In this document: positions 26,820 through 37,489 of the stretch, one piece after another | Numbering within the stretch: the stretch's first letter is position 1 | How the letters are laid out: each line of letters starts with the position of its first letter | NCBI GenBank assembly: GCA_028023455.1 | Contig: JAQFVV010012667.1 | Span: 852,501-916,500, forward strand | From: Epiperipatus broadwayi | Taxonomy: Eukaryota > Onychophora > Udeonychophora > Euonychophora > Peripatidae | Direction of reading: 5' to 3' | DNA: 64,000 nucleotides | Notes under the pieces: generated by a model | Databases searched by the model: none | What the model saw: only the letters and a program-made list of their open reading frames with translations | What the model was told of the DNA's origin: nothing | Position numbers and translations under genes: made by a program

Positions 26820-27600
26820 ACATTTCAGGTGACATGTTTTTAATTGGGCCACTTTATTGTGCTGCTTTATTATTAAATAATTCATTGTAACTCTCTATTA
26901 ATTTACTAACACAATTTTCATCTGTAAATTTAATTGGAAGAGAATTACATCCTATACTGTAATGTTGTTTTAATATCTCAATGATGTTTTGTTGAGAATG
27001 AAGAATACTGTCAAACCAAGGCACAAGATAAAGACTTTAAAAAGTGATTAAAAGAAGATCTTCATGCTCTCATTCCAAAATGCATTATATTGGCCTATAT
27101 ATGTGAATTTAGGTACAAACATAAGATGGTCACTCTTGTATTTTCAAGATCTCTATTTTGTGTTTTGGTTTGAGAATATCATTCATACTCAAAAAACATT
27201 GTGAGATATTACAGTGCATGTGTAAAGAATGTAATTTCCTCCCAGTTAAAATTACATACAAATACTGCATTGGTAAATTGAGTTTATATATTCTAATATT
27301 ATCAGGTAGTAAATTGTAAAATTCCACATTTGTTAATAGATAGAATAATGTTAATGGATATAAAGTGATTAAAGAGAGACCTTCATCTTCTTGTTTCAAG
27401 ATGTTATACATTGGTGTATATAAGAGAATTTATGTAGAAAAATGGCCACTCTTATCTTTTCAATGTCTCTATTTTGTACTTTTGTTTGAGAGAATTCTTT
27501 GTACTTAAAAAAATATTGTTGAGATATTAAAATAACATTGAACTTCATTGTGGCTAGAGTGTTATTTCCTACCACTTAAAATTAAATAATTTTTCATAAA
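26820..27600. repeat. Tandem duplication of unknown sequence
   Basis: A segment at about 27040-27260 is repeated at about 27363-27590. Shared blocks include 'aaagtgattaaa', 'gtcactctt' versus 'gccactctt', 'tctctattttgt' and 'ttgagatatta'. Similarity is moderate, with indels. On the minus strand both copies give partly open frames, the longest at 27130-27411. A further stop-free minus stretch at about 26850-27020 contains 'SQQNIIEILKQHYSIGC'. This may be the worn coding part of a transposable element. I do not recognise the protein. Confidence 0.5.
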
Positions 27601-27940
27601 ATTCTTCTATATATTTCATAATGTCATCTTTGTTTTGATATGTATCTTATGTTAGCTTTTATTTCTAATAAACATTTTTCTATTATTAAAATAATGTTTT
27701 ACAGTTTTGTAATTATATTTATGTGTCATTCATAACTTTATATCACCAATGTACATAGCTTTATATGTTCATTTCTTCTAAGTCATTATTGTAATTTTTT
27801 GTAACATTACATTTCCTGATTTCTGTACTTGATACTTATTTATATAAATAGATAGTTCGGTAATTGGATAAAAAGCCATGTATATGGGTGAGAGAGTGGA
27901 TAAATAGATGGATAACTACATAATTCCAATAATACATTAT

Positions 27941-29078
27941 AAACATTTATTTTATAACGTCTTGCGTGCTATTATAATTACAATAGAATGACAGCCTGTT
28001 AAGCTAATTGCGCAGACGCTGTGAGAATGTTATTAATAAATGAATACCTTCGAACAACCACATGATATAGTATTTGTATAAGAGTAAAAAGGAATCCTCT
28101 TACCCTTACGACTCAAATGTTTATAAATGAGCAAATCTAAAGTAGTTGTAACAAAGGTGTGACTATATAATAGTCACTTTAAATTACTATATATAATATC
28201 TGTATGAATGACGCCAATGAAATTTTCTAGAATTTACTAAATGCCACTCTAAATGAAACTAAATCATATACATGAATAAACATTTATTTTATAACGTCTT
28301 GCGTGCGATTATAATTACAATAGAATGACAGCCTGTTAAGCTAATTGCGCAGACGCTGTGAGAATGTTATTAATAAATGAATACCTTCGAACAACCACAT
28401 GATATAGTATTTGTATAAGAGTAAAAAGGAATCCTCTTACCCTTATGACTCAAATGTTTATAAATGAGAAATTCTAAAGTAGTTGTAACGAAGGCATGAC
28501 TATATAATAGTCACTTTAAATTACTATATATAATGTCTGTATGAATGATGCCAATGAATGCCTTCGTTACATCTACTTTAGATTTGCTCATTTATAAACA
28601 TTTGAGTCGTAAGAATAAGAGGATTCCTTTTTACTCTTATACAAATACTATATCATGTGGTTGTTCGAAGGTATTCATTTATTAATAACATTCTCACAGC
28701 ATCTGCACAATTAGCTTAACAGGCTGTCATTCTATTGTAATTATAATCACATGCAAGATGTTATAAAATAAATGTTTATTCATGTATATGATTTAGTTTC
28801 GTTTAGAGTGGCGTTTAGTAAATTCTAGAAAATTTCATTGGCGTCATTCATACAGACATTATATATAGTAATTTAAAGTGACTATTATATAGTCATGCCT
28901 TCGTTACAACTACTTTAGATTTGCTCATTTATAAACATTTGAGTCGTAAGGGTAAGAGGATTCCTTTTTACTCTTATACAAATACTATATCATGTGGTTC
29001 TTCGAAGGTATTCATTTATTAATAACATTCTCACAGCGTCTGCGCAATTAGCTTAACAGGCTGTCATTCTATTGTAAT
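27941..29078. mobile_element. Four-unit palindromic composite with a 13-bp target duplication
   Basis: A repeat unit of up to 337 bp occurs four times. Unit 1 (27941-28277, forward) is complete. Unit 2 (28278-28557, forward) is cut at its 3' end. Unit 3 (28558-28777) and unit 4 (28778-29078) are inverted. Units 2 and 3 meet so that a long hairpin forms with a loop of about 60 bases near 28498-28558. The whole block is flanked by a perfect 13-bp direct repeat, 'aataatacattat', at 27928-27940 and 29079-29091, so it seems to have inserted as one piece. Unit 3 shows CpG decay relative to the others ('gcatctgcacaatt' versus 'gcgtctgcgcaatt'). No ORF is present. In the inverted orientation units end with 'ataaaataaatg', like a poly(A) signal. 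It abuts PLE-A. Tandem and inverted pseudo-LTR arrays are known in PLEs, which is one explanation. A foldback transposon is another. Confidence 0.8.
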
Positions 29079-29091
29079 AATAATACATTAT

Positions 29092-29735
29092 GTAAATATA
29101 AGAGTGATCAAATTTTAAATATTGAACTCTTTGTTAATGAACTTTTAAAGGTTGGTTATGATAAAAACCAAATTTTGCATACAGTAAATTCATTTAATAA
29201 TAAGAGTGTTTTCAGTGATACTTTAGATAATAAAAAATGGATATCTATGCCATTTATAAATAACATGTAATCTAAATTAATTAAAAATATATTTAAAGAA
29301 AAGTATAATATTTCATTTTGTGTGCCTCCAAATGTTAATCAATTGATTAACATTAAGTATAATTCCTAAATTGCAAAGAAGTAATATAATTTATCAGATT
29401 TCATGTGGATGTCAGAAATTATTTACCGGTAAATTGAGATGTTCTGTGGAGAAAAGATTGAAAGAGCATCAATTATTATATAATCGAATTAAAAATAATA
29501 GAAATAGTCAATTTAATACAGCTTCAGTATTTTTAACCATGAAAAAACTTGTAATTATAGGTTTACATTTAATAGTAGTGAAATAAAAATATTAATGGAA
29601 GAAAGAAATCATAAAAAGAGGAAAATTAAAGAGGCAATTTTGATTGATAAATATAGGATGATGTTATTAATAGGCACGTTGCAAATATGGCATACACAGC
29701 TTATGGAAATATATGTAACATTAACTTTAAAAAAT
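29092..29735 (+). pseudogene. PLE-A: 3' half of a Penelope-like element with GIY-YIG endonuclease
   Basis: The reading starts directly at the edge of the palindromic composite with linker sequence between RT and endonuclease: 'LNIELFVNELLKVGYDKNQI', then 'WISMPFINN', then 'YNISFCVPPNVNQLIN'. This is followed by a degenerate GIY-YIG nuclease: 'NIIYQISCGC', 'LFTGKLRCSVEKRLKEH' and, after a frame change, 'KKRKIKEAILIDKYR' and 'VINRHVANM'. The same order occurs in PLE-B on the other strand, so the two are related copies. In active PLEs this nuclease nicks the target for priming. Here the RT core is absent, and stops and a frameshift disrupt the frame. A possible hammerhead fold follows at once. 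Confidence 0.78.
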
Positions 29736-29800
29736 TTGAAATTCAGTTAAAGCTGATGAGGATTATCATTTAATCGAAAGTGCTACAAAAGAATTTAAAC
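29735..29800 (+). ncRNA. Hammerhead-ribozyme-like fold at the 3' end of PLE-A
   Basis: All core positions can be placed. CTGATGA is at 29753-29759 and GAAA at 29776-29779. Between them, stem II pairs GATTA (29761-29765) with TAATC (29771-29775), with one bulged G. Stem III is very short: A29779-T29784 and G29780-C29783. The base before the predicted cut is A29785. Stem I pairs G52 with C86 (last digits), then AAATTC (29739-29744) with GAATTT (29791-29796) across an internal loop. PLE terminal repeats are known to carry hammerheads with unusually short stem III, which fits the location. Against it, stem II has a bulge and stem III a two-base loop. The same bases also read in one frame as 'ADEDYHLIESATKEF', so coding origin is possible. 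Confidence 0.5.
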
Positions 29801-29913
29801 TATAATATTCTATTTACCATTAAGATTTATATATATATGAAAAACAAAAACAAGTTATTCACGTAACAAATTTTACACTTGTTTTGGTGGTTTTGGTAAA
29901 ACGCCATCTATTG

Positions 29914-29916
<3 letters not shown>

Positions 29917-29944
<28 letters not shown>

Positions 29945-31450
29945 CATGGGATGCAGTCAATTAGTTGCCCATATATATTGTAACTGATAGAATGGCACAT
30001 TTCAGATGAAAAATACCCAAGACAAATCTGCATATGCATTACACTTTCTGATGTCACAGGCTGATAATTTTCTTTTCCAATCTGCTAAGGTTAGGGAGAA
30101 ACAAGATAATATTTTACTTAAGTAATTAATTGTAAATAATGATGACAAACTTCCAAAAATAAGACAAACACAATTTATTTACATGTATACAAAATAACAC
30201 ACATTGGTGACACTTTAGTTAATTGCTTTATAAATTAATTTAAGGTAACTAAACCTTTCTAAATCCTATTATTTTACTTTAAATTATGCACACATTATAA
30301 GGTGGTAATGCTTAAATATTTTGTAACAATTTATATTTGAAAAGTACTAATATAGAATATTATTATCATTAGGTATTTTTGAATGAATCACAACCTACTG
30401 CAGAGACTCCTAACTCCTCATACATTTCATTATTCCTGTTCTATGATTAAATAACTTTTCCAAATGAGAATAATACAATATGATAATTATTTAACTCATT
30501 GACTGCCGTGATCAATTTCAGATTATGATATTAGTAAGCCATTAAAGCAATAAAAATAATTGTAAAAGTCTAGAAATGACATTTGTACTACAATAATCGA
30601 TGCATAATTGCTAATAGATGTCTAAATTATATGCATACATAGGTATTAAATTTATACCACATTCTACTTTTTAAAGTATTTGGTATCACTTCTCAGTGAC
30701 TGGCAGTTACAAATGTATCACTACATGATATGCATGAAAATAAAATAGATAATATATGATAGGAATTGCTCATATATCATACCTCACAGTTTAAATAATG
30801 ATGAAAGTAATAGGCCAGCAATCACAAAATGGTTTTACAAAAATTTACTTCTAATGCATTATATAAGAATGAGTTTCAAATGTAACAAGCATAACCTGAA
30901 TTGACAGTTAAATGCTGCCCATTTCTATCAATTATATCACTTTGAAACATAAGAATATTTCACTCAAACTGACATCTATTTATTATAACCTTTATCTGGC
31001 TTGTCAATGCATGATGATTGAACCTCATTTATAATTTATTAATTTGCTGATTTAACATATTGTTGATATTTTTTAAAGTGGAAATAACCAATGTAATTAA
31101 CATGAAAACCTTTAATAGCATGGCAAAAAAATGTGATTACAGGCTAATTGCCTTTTATACAAATATTTTATACAATTATCAATGATTAAATTATGGTGTG
31201 ATAAATAGAACAAACTACAACCTCTTGTCATAACTGTTCATAAACATATTAAAACAAATAACTATATACTAACATATTTCATTATATAGGAGATAAATAA
31301 TAATTACCAACACATTAGTTTGAAGTTCATACTTATTCTATCAGTGTCAAAATTTCCTGTTCAATCTTTAGGTATTTGTTTATTTTGATAAAGTTTATTC
31401 TTAAAACTATAACTATGCTGGATGAAGATTAAATGATCGTTCAGACTTTA
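29917..31450. other. TA array, then AT-rich DNA without a gene
   Basis: Begins with about 28 bp of TA (29917-29944). The rest has no recognised domain or repeat boundary. Confidence 0.55.
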
Positions 31451-31594
31451 TTAAATAATTTTGGGAGTGATTTCATCTTGGTTTGGTGGCTGGTTCTTCC
31501 TATAGCACTGAACTTCATACATTTCCTCATCCTCAGGTGGATACATAGTTGACACATGTTCAAGTGTTTTTACTCTTGCATCATAATTATAATT
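31451..31594 (-). CDS. Possible 3'-terminal exon: acidic, proline-containing cytoplasmic tail
   Basis: On the minus strand an open stretch of 47 codons ends in tandem TAA stops at 31451-31453 and 31448-31450. It includes 'STMYPPEDEEMYEVQCYR' and ends 'ITPKII'. Composition and codon use are richer and more protein-like than the flanking DNA. An 'aaaag' acceptor-like site precedes it at 31595. A better acceptor, 'tttcag', lies at 31641-31646. From there the same frame reads 'IIILLSLFFICCY', which looks like the end of a membrane helix, but is interrupted by TAA at 31598-31600. So this could be the tail of a single-pass membrane protein with alternative acceptors, or a pseudogene. An AATAAA overlaps the stop codons. 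I do not recognise the family. No upstream exon of the same gene was found. Confidence 0.35.
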   Translation of the reverse strand, partial: NYNYDARVKTLEHVSTMYPPEDEEMYEVQCYRKNQPPNQDEITPKII

Positions 31595-31649
31595 CTTTTA
31601 GTAACAGCAGATGAAGAATAATGAAAGTAGAATAATAATCCTGAAACCA

Positions 31650-32262
31650 TACAAGAATTAATTATAGCAGAATAATAAAAAGTAATTGAGTGTAATTTGT
31701 AGCACCATTTTTATAGTTTGGAGCTATCTTATCTATAAAATTAAGATCCATCACTCATTTTTTGGAATCTTTGATCTATTGGCTATAAATAAATCCAGAG
31801 AATCCACTGTGACCTGATCTTATGTGCCCAACACCATATTTTCTAGCTCTTATCTTTGAGTGGGAATAACAAACAGCCTTTTTAAATAAATAATATCAAT
31901 TATTTAATTTCTTAATTTTAATCTATTGGATCTCTTTACAAACATTTTAATTACTTCTATATAGAATGTCATTTCCACATTTAATTATTGTTAAAAAAAA
32001 CATCTCTTTCTTTTAATTAAATTTAAAATTAATTAGCTTTTACAACTTTTTAAAAAAAATGTATTTAGCTTGATTTAACAAAATAGCTGTATAATTACTA
32101 TATTGTATATATTTATTTGTGCATTTAAACTATTTATTTAATTTTTGTTTACTAAAACTTATTAAAACTTTTACATTTAAAATTTTTTCATGATTTTTTA
32201 ACATTACTAACATGAAGTATATATATATATAACAACTCTCATATAAACTCTATAATATTCCA

Positions 32263-32304
<42 letters not shown>

Positions 32305-32320
32305 TGAGATCTGACTATAG

Positions 32321-32358
<38 letters not shown>

Positions 32359-33190
32359 GCTATAGTCAGCTTTTGGCATATCTTTCATCCTGAGCTGTAT
32401 TTTACAATTAAAGCTAAAATTATATATATAATAGTGGTAACCATCTTTTTTACAATTGATAATGAATCTATTTAGCCATAAAATAAAATAAAAATACTCT
32501 ATTTGGCAAATTAATTTTGGTCTAGGGGTACATGTGGGGTACTACATTCAAATTATTTTTAATTGTAAAGTCAGTACTAGTCACAAACAACAAACAAATT
32601 GAACGCATATAAAACAAGTTTTCATTTAGTTTTAATTTTATTTTGTGATTGCTATTTTGCTCCACCTAATAATTTATTACATTAACTAAATAAACAATCA
32701 ACACCTTTGTTTGGTTTAAAAATGACAAACAACAAAATTATTATCAACAACAATAACTTTAAATAAAGAATAGAATTATATGATGATAATAATAATAATA
32801 ATAAATGTATTTACATATTTACAATTAAGAAAATTATATGGTGATCATGTGTGAGAAAGAAAAAAATGTTGTAACTTACAAGCTCACATATACATTTTGA
32901 ATCTGTAAATATGGGAACATGGCCATTAATCATAAAATTTTAATGTCTGTGGAAATAAATATTATAGCTTCTTTTGGTTCAATCCATGTCAGTCTTTCTA
33001 AGAGAGTATCCATTGCAATTTTCTTCTGAGAATTTAAAACAGGTAGATTCACAGATTAATTTATAAAATTATAGTTCTATGGGGTAATCACTTTAGATGA
33101 CTAGCTTTCTTTTTAATAAGTAAATGTCATATATTTTCCAGCATTCAATAGTGATAAATAGATTGACAGAACAGAATCACGATTACATTT
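31650..33190. other. AT-rich DNA with TA hairpins, no gene seen
   Basis: Holds two TA-cored hairpins, listed separately, and a short (ATA)n run near 32785-32802. I see no conserved coding sequence. Confidence 0.55.
32261..32369. repeat. Two adjacent hairpins with (TA)n loops
   Basis: Hairpin 1 pairs 'caaatatta' (32261-32269) with 'taatatttg' (32298-32306) around TA. Hairpin 2 pairs 'ctgactatagctgt' (32311-32324) with its perfect complement (32356-32369) around TA. They lie within five bases of each other. Confidence 0.9.
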
Positions 33191-33194
33191 TAAA

Positions 33195-33600
33195 GCATTT
33201 TTATCTACAGCTCTATACTCAGCTGCAATTCTGGAAAGATTGGGGGAAACATTCTGAAGAGTTCTTTACTCCATAAAATGCATGACATTAACCTTAAAAA
33301 CTTTACAAAATTTGATTGATTTCTATATAGTAAAAGACATGACAGTAATGACCATTACAATTTTTTTCATGATTTCTTGAAAAGCAAATGTTATAGAATG
33401 CTTGTGTTAGTTTCCATAGCAACATTTTTCTTTTAAAGAAAATAATCTTTAAGAGAATAAAATAACAACACATTTTATCTTTAAACTTATTTTTAACACT
33501 TTAAAACCACTTTAAAATTCATTCTATATCCATATTTTTTTAAATATTTGGTTTTACATAATAAAGAAAAATATTAAAAATATTAGCATAAAAGCAATGC
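33195..33600. repeat. Dispersed repeat, first copy (partner at 34955-35345)
   Basis: Shares an ordered set of blocks with 34955-35345, including 'ctccataaaatgcatg', 'gtaaaagac', 'gcaacattttt' and 'acataataaagaaaaat'. By eye roughly four bases in five match, with small indels. No ORF. Either an old duplication or two insertions of one element. Confidence 0.8.
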
Positions 33601-34559
33601 CTGAAAACCTAGATTTGATTTAGCCATAAATATTTTTTATTTGTACACAAAAAAATGTTGTTTTTTTTTTCAATTTTATAATAATGTTACACTTAATAAA
33701 ACTTCTTTGGAAATGGGCTTCAAGCTGATATAAACATAACTAATTTCATCCTTACATATCTAGTAAATTGGCATTTCCATATAAAAAATTGGTTCATAAA
33801 TTCATTAAAATTATTTAACTGATCATCCTTCTAAAATGTTGAGATAAACAAAGAAATCTCTCATTAACAGTGAGTATATCATGCAATATAAATAGCAAGA
33901 GAGCAATCTTAAGCACAAATATAATGCCAACCAAACTATATAATGAAAAATACTTTTAAATAAAGCCTGTTCTATTATGAGACTTAGAGGCTGACAAACA
34001 TCAAAATATGCTTACCTCATTTTTGAGACTTAAGAGACTGAGGCTGACAAATATATAACTATGACAAGTTTGTTTTGGAGATTTAGAGGTTGATAAATAT
34101 AAAAATAATATTGTTGGGAACAATGCTGAGATCATAACTCTAAAGTATGAACAACGTGGCAATCTCAAAATAATATAACACTCTCCATTCATTACCAATA
34201 CCCAGAAAGCAAAGTCATAAAATTAAATTCAGTTTCAAACTATATAGTGTTTTATTTTACATGCTTAATCAATATATAAAGAATTGAATGGTATCATTTA
34301 ATTTAAAACTCTGTTGTGCCTTTTTTAACTATTCATTTATTGACATTGTTTGAATATAGAGTATGAAACTTGTATATTAGACTAATTTAAATATGACATA
34401 AAAATTCTGAAACTTTTATCAAACATTTAGAGTATCAAGACAGATTTTCATTTTTTTTTTTCAAATATTGTTTTAGAATTTGAACAGTACAAGAATTTTT
34501 TTAAATTAATCATTTTTTCTATGCTCAGTAGGATCTATTTGTATTATATAAATTAATCT

Positions 34560-34860
34560 TCAATTCTCTTTTATCAAGTATATAGTCACAAGTCCAGAAT
34601 CATCAACTAATAGGCCATCCTTGCCTCTCTGTAAATGCTTTCTCTTCTCACTTTTCATCCTATCAATTATATTCTTTTTCAATAGCTGTATCACTGGTGA
34701 GACCTGTTTTTCTGTTAGGCAATTGCAATTTATGACTATACTGACAGTTACATTCTTCATTATTAATATCAGTTTTACTTCCAGTCCCATAAATATTTTT
34801 TTTTCTATTAGGAATAGTTACACTATGTTGTGACTTCGTTTTTGCATAGTTATCCATGAA
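34560..34860 (-). pseudogene. PLE-E: doubtful scrap of a Penelope-like linker and endonuclease
   Basis: Two overlapping minus-strand frames together give 'NEECNCQYSHKLQLPNRK', 'LTSDTAIEKEYN' and, in the next frame, 'EKRKHLQRGKDGLL' and 'DDSGLVTIYLIKEN'. The order resembles the PLE segment 'CNCR...CPL.g.Cl....iYka' followed by 'H..sf....dsteLS.yiW.Lk'. Key residues are changed and the frame shifts, so it would be long dead. The match is by eye only. It lies between the two copies of the 33.2/35.0 kb repeat. Confidence 0.33.
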
Positions 34861-34954
34861 GGTTGACCTTTGAGTTTTTTTCCATACTATGGTTTTTTAT
34901 ACCTAATGGCATTTATCTAACATTCAGATCAAGATGAATTTTAAAATATTTCTT

Positions 34955-35345
34955 TGTCTACATCTCTATATTAAACTACAATACTGGAAAGATTAGGGGA
35001 AGCATTCTGAAAAATTCTCTACTCCATAAAATGCATGGTATTAATTTAAAAATCTTTACAAAATTTTAGACTTCTATACAGTAAAAGACTTGACAGTAAA
35101 ATGTGTAACAATTATTCCCACGGTTTCTTGGAAATCAGATGATTTAGAAAGCTGCCATTGGTTCCCAAAGCAACATTTTTGTTTTAAGAAAATATTCATT
35201 ATTTTAAAAGAATAAAATAATATATTTTATCTTTACACTTATTTTTAACATTTAAAACCATTTTAAAATTTATTCTTTATCCATATCTTTTAATATTTGG
35301 CTATACATAATAAAGAAAAATATTAAAGTATTAACATAAAAGCAA
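34955..35345. repeat. Dispersed repeat, second copy (partner at 33195-33600)
   Basis: Direct-orientation partner of 33195-33600, about 1.75 kb away. It starts near 'tttgtctacatctctata' and ends near 'aacataaaagcaac'. The stretch from here to 35880 shows nothing further. Confidence 0.8.
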
Positions 35346-35880
35346 CCCTTTTAAGTCCATACATGAAGGTTACAATATATTGAATTTGTTAACTAGAAAA
35401 TACTACACAGTATGTCAGATATTCTGTAAACTGGCTATAGCTATTATTTATTTTTACATATTGGTATTTTGAATATTGAAAAGTTAATTTTAGATTTATT
35501 TTTCTTTTGTTTATTATATTTATTTTATCTGATTTTTCTTTTATAATGATGAAACCAAAGCAAATTTAAGGATACGAATGATGCCGCTTTTAAGTACAAA
35601 AAAGTAAAAACTCTTTAAATATCAATATGTTATAATCATAAAAATGAATATGGACATTGATTCAATTCAGGTATTATTGAAGTTTTTATTAAATAGAAAA
35701 TGATAACAAAAAGTAAAATCAAATATGTTACATAAAAGAAATATATTGAATCATAGAAACAATTTCATTTAAATAAATAAACAGTGAGTTTTGAAAATTA
35801 AATTTAATGAATGACTAATCATTATGATTTCAATAACTATGAGCATGATACTAATGTATTGAAAGTATACTAGGTTTACT

Positions 35881-36043
35881 ATATGCTCTAATAAGACAAT
35901 TATTTTATATAGCGCAATGTTTTTTATAAACAATAATATTTAAACAGCATTAAACTATTGCACATGCGCTTTGTATTTTAAATATAAAATCCAAAGTGCA
36001 TGTGCAACAGTTTAATGTTGTTTAAATATTATATGCTCTAATA
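35881..36043. mobile_element. Small hairpin insertion between 13-bp direct repeats
   Basis: The direct repeat 'atatgctctaata' at 35881-35893 and 36031-36043 flanks 137 bp. Inside, arms of about 39 bp (35935-35973 and 35991-36030) pair nearly perfectly around a 17-bp AT loop; the arms include 'gcacatgcgctttg' and 'caaagtgcatgtgc'. One arm sits directly against the right repeat; 41 bp separate the other from the left repeat. It looks like a miniature non-coding insertion with a target duplication. Confidence 0.7.
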
Positions 36044-36184
36044 TAAATGACTTCAATATGATATCAAAAGTTTATTCAAGAACTGAAAATTTGAGCCTTA
36101 AAGAAACCAATGAGAAAAATTAATAATATCTACTCTATAAATATTTATCATTACAGCTGATTGTATTATATGATTATTTATATA

Positions 36185-37225
36185 AATTAATACACTGTAC
36201 AGGCTTACACACACCTGCACATATATAATGTAATATAAAGGATTCAAACTCAGACTTTCACACAACCCTAAACTCTCCATGCCATCTCATATTGCAAACC
36301 CATCCGATCATACACATGATGAAAAGATAAATAATCAGCAATATATATATTTCACGCTAAACCAGCAATCATCAGTTGGTCCAGATTACTATCCTCACTC
36401 ATATATACAATCAGTGCTCAGCTTTATATTAAAATAGCCAATCTTTGTACTTTAATGGATAGGCTTCAAACTACTCCAACCCACAACTCTTCAGCCATCC
36501 ATTTCATTGAAAATCTGATGATTGAACATTCAAAGCCCACGTTAGTGCCAAGGTTGTCATTCTACCCATATTGACCATTTAGTCAGTATGATCCCTCATG
36601 TTGTACTGGAGAATAATACATTTACATACATATGCAAGGGATGGGCAGACCTTTAATGCACTATGTTTTTAAATATGTAAATTAATATATTGCACAGGCT
36701 TACACACACCTGCACATATATAATGTAATATAAGGAATTTGAAATGTACAGTGTATTAATTTACATGTTTAAAAACATAGTGCATTAGAGGTCTGCCCAT
36801 CCCTTACATATGTATGTAAATGGTTTATTCTCCAGTACAACATGAGGGGTCAGAAAGACTAAATGGCCAACATGGATAGGTTGACAAGCTTGGGACTAAT
36901 GTGGGCTTTGAAGGTTCCATCATCAGATTTTCAATGAAATGGATGGCTGAAGATTTGTAGATTGGAGTAGTTTGAAGCCTGTCCATTAAAGTATGAAGAT
37001 TGGCTATTTTAATATAAAGCTGAGCACTGATTGTATATATGCATAAGGATAGTAATCTGGACCAACTAATGATTTCTGGTTTAGCATGAAATACATATGT
37101 TGGTGATTATTTATTTTTTCAACATGTGTATGATCAGGTGGGTCAGCAATATAAGATGGCATGGAGAATTGAGGGTTGTGTGAATGTCTGACTTCAAATC
37201 CCTTATATTAGATTATTTATATAGT
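36185..37225. repeat. Foldback repeat, family FB-A, long-form copy 3
   Basis: An imperfect palindrome of about 1 kb. Left-arm blocks 'ggattcaaactcagactttc', 'catcagttggtccagat' and 'caatcagtgctcagctt' are answered in inverted order on the right by 'aagctgagcactgattg', 'ctggaccaactaatg' and 'tgacttcaaatcc'. The centre near 36640-36790 is itself inverted ('gcactatgtttttaaa'). The segment 'taatacactgtacaggctt' near the left end recurs in the middle as 'taatatattgcacaggctt', so the element was internally rearranged. No coding content. Confidence 0.8.
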
Positions 37226-37489
37226 AATTAAACATAGATAGGATGCTCATCAACATGAATTAGCCATTATGATGAGTTTTTTGATATATTATGTTTAACT
37301 GTAAGAACTAAAATACAATATGACATTTTTTTATCAATCATCTAATAGTTTTAACTGAATTATCTCTCATTCCAAGGAGATAATAAAATCATCAATTAAG
37401 AATCTCCTGATTTTTTTTATTTTGCAATCTATAATTGAAAATCACTTTTAAATACAGAATGATTATATGAGTCTAAAATTAAATGGTTA

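Noticed and set aside
27941-29078. CRISPR-like or bacterial repeat array
   Set aside because: Units are long, partly inverted and without spacers, in clearly eukaryotic DNA.
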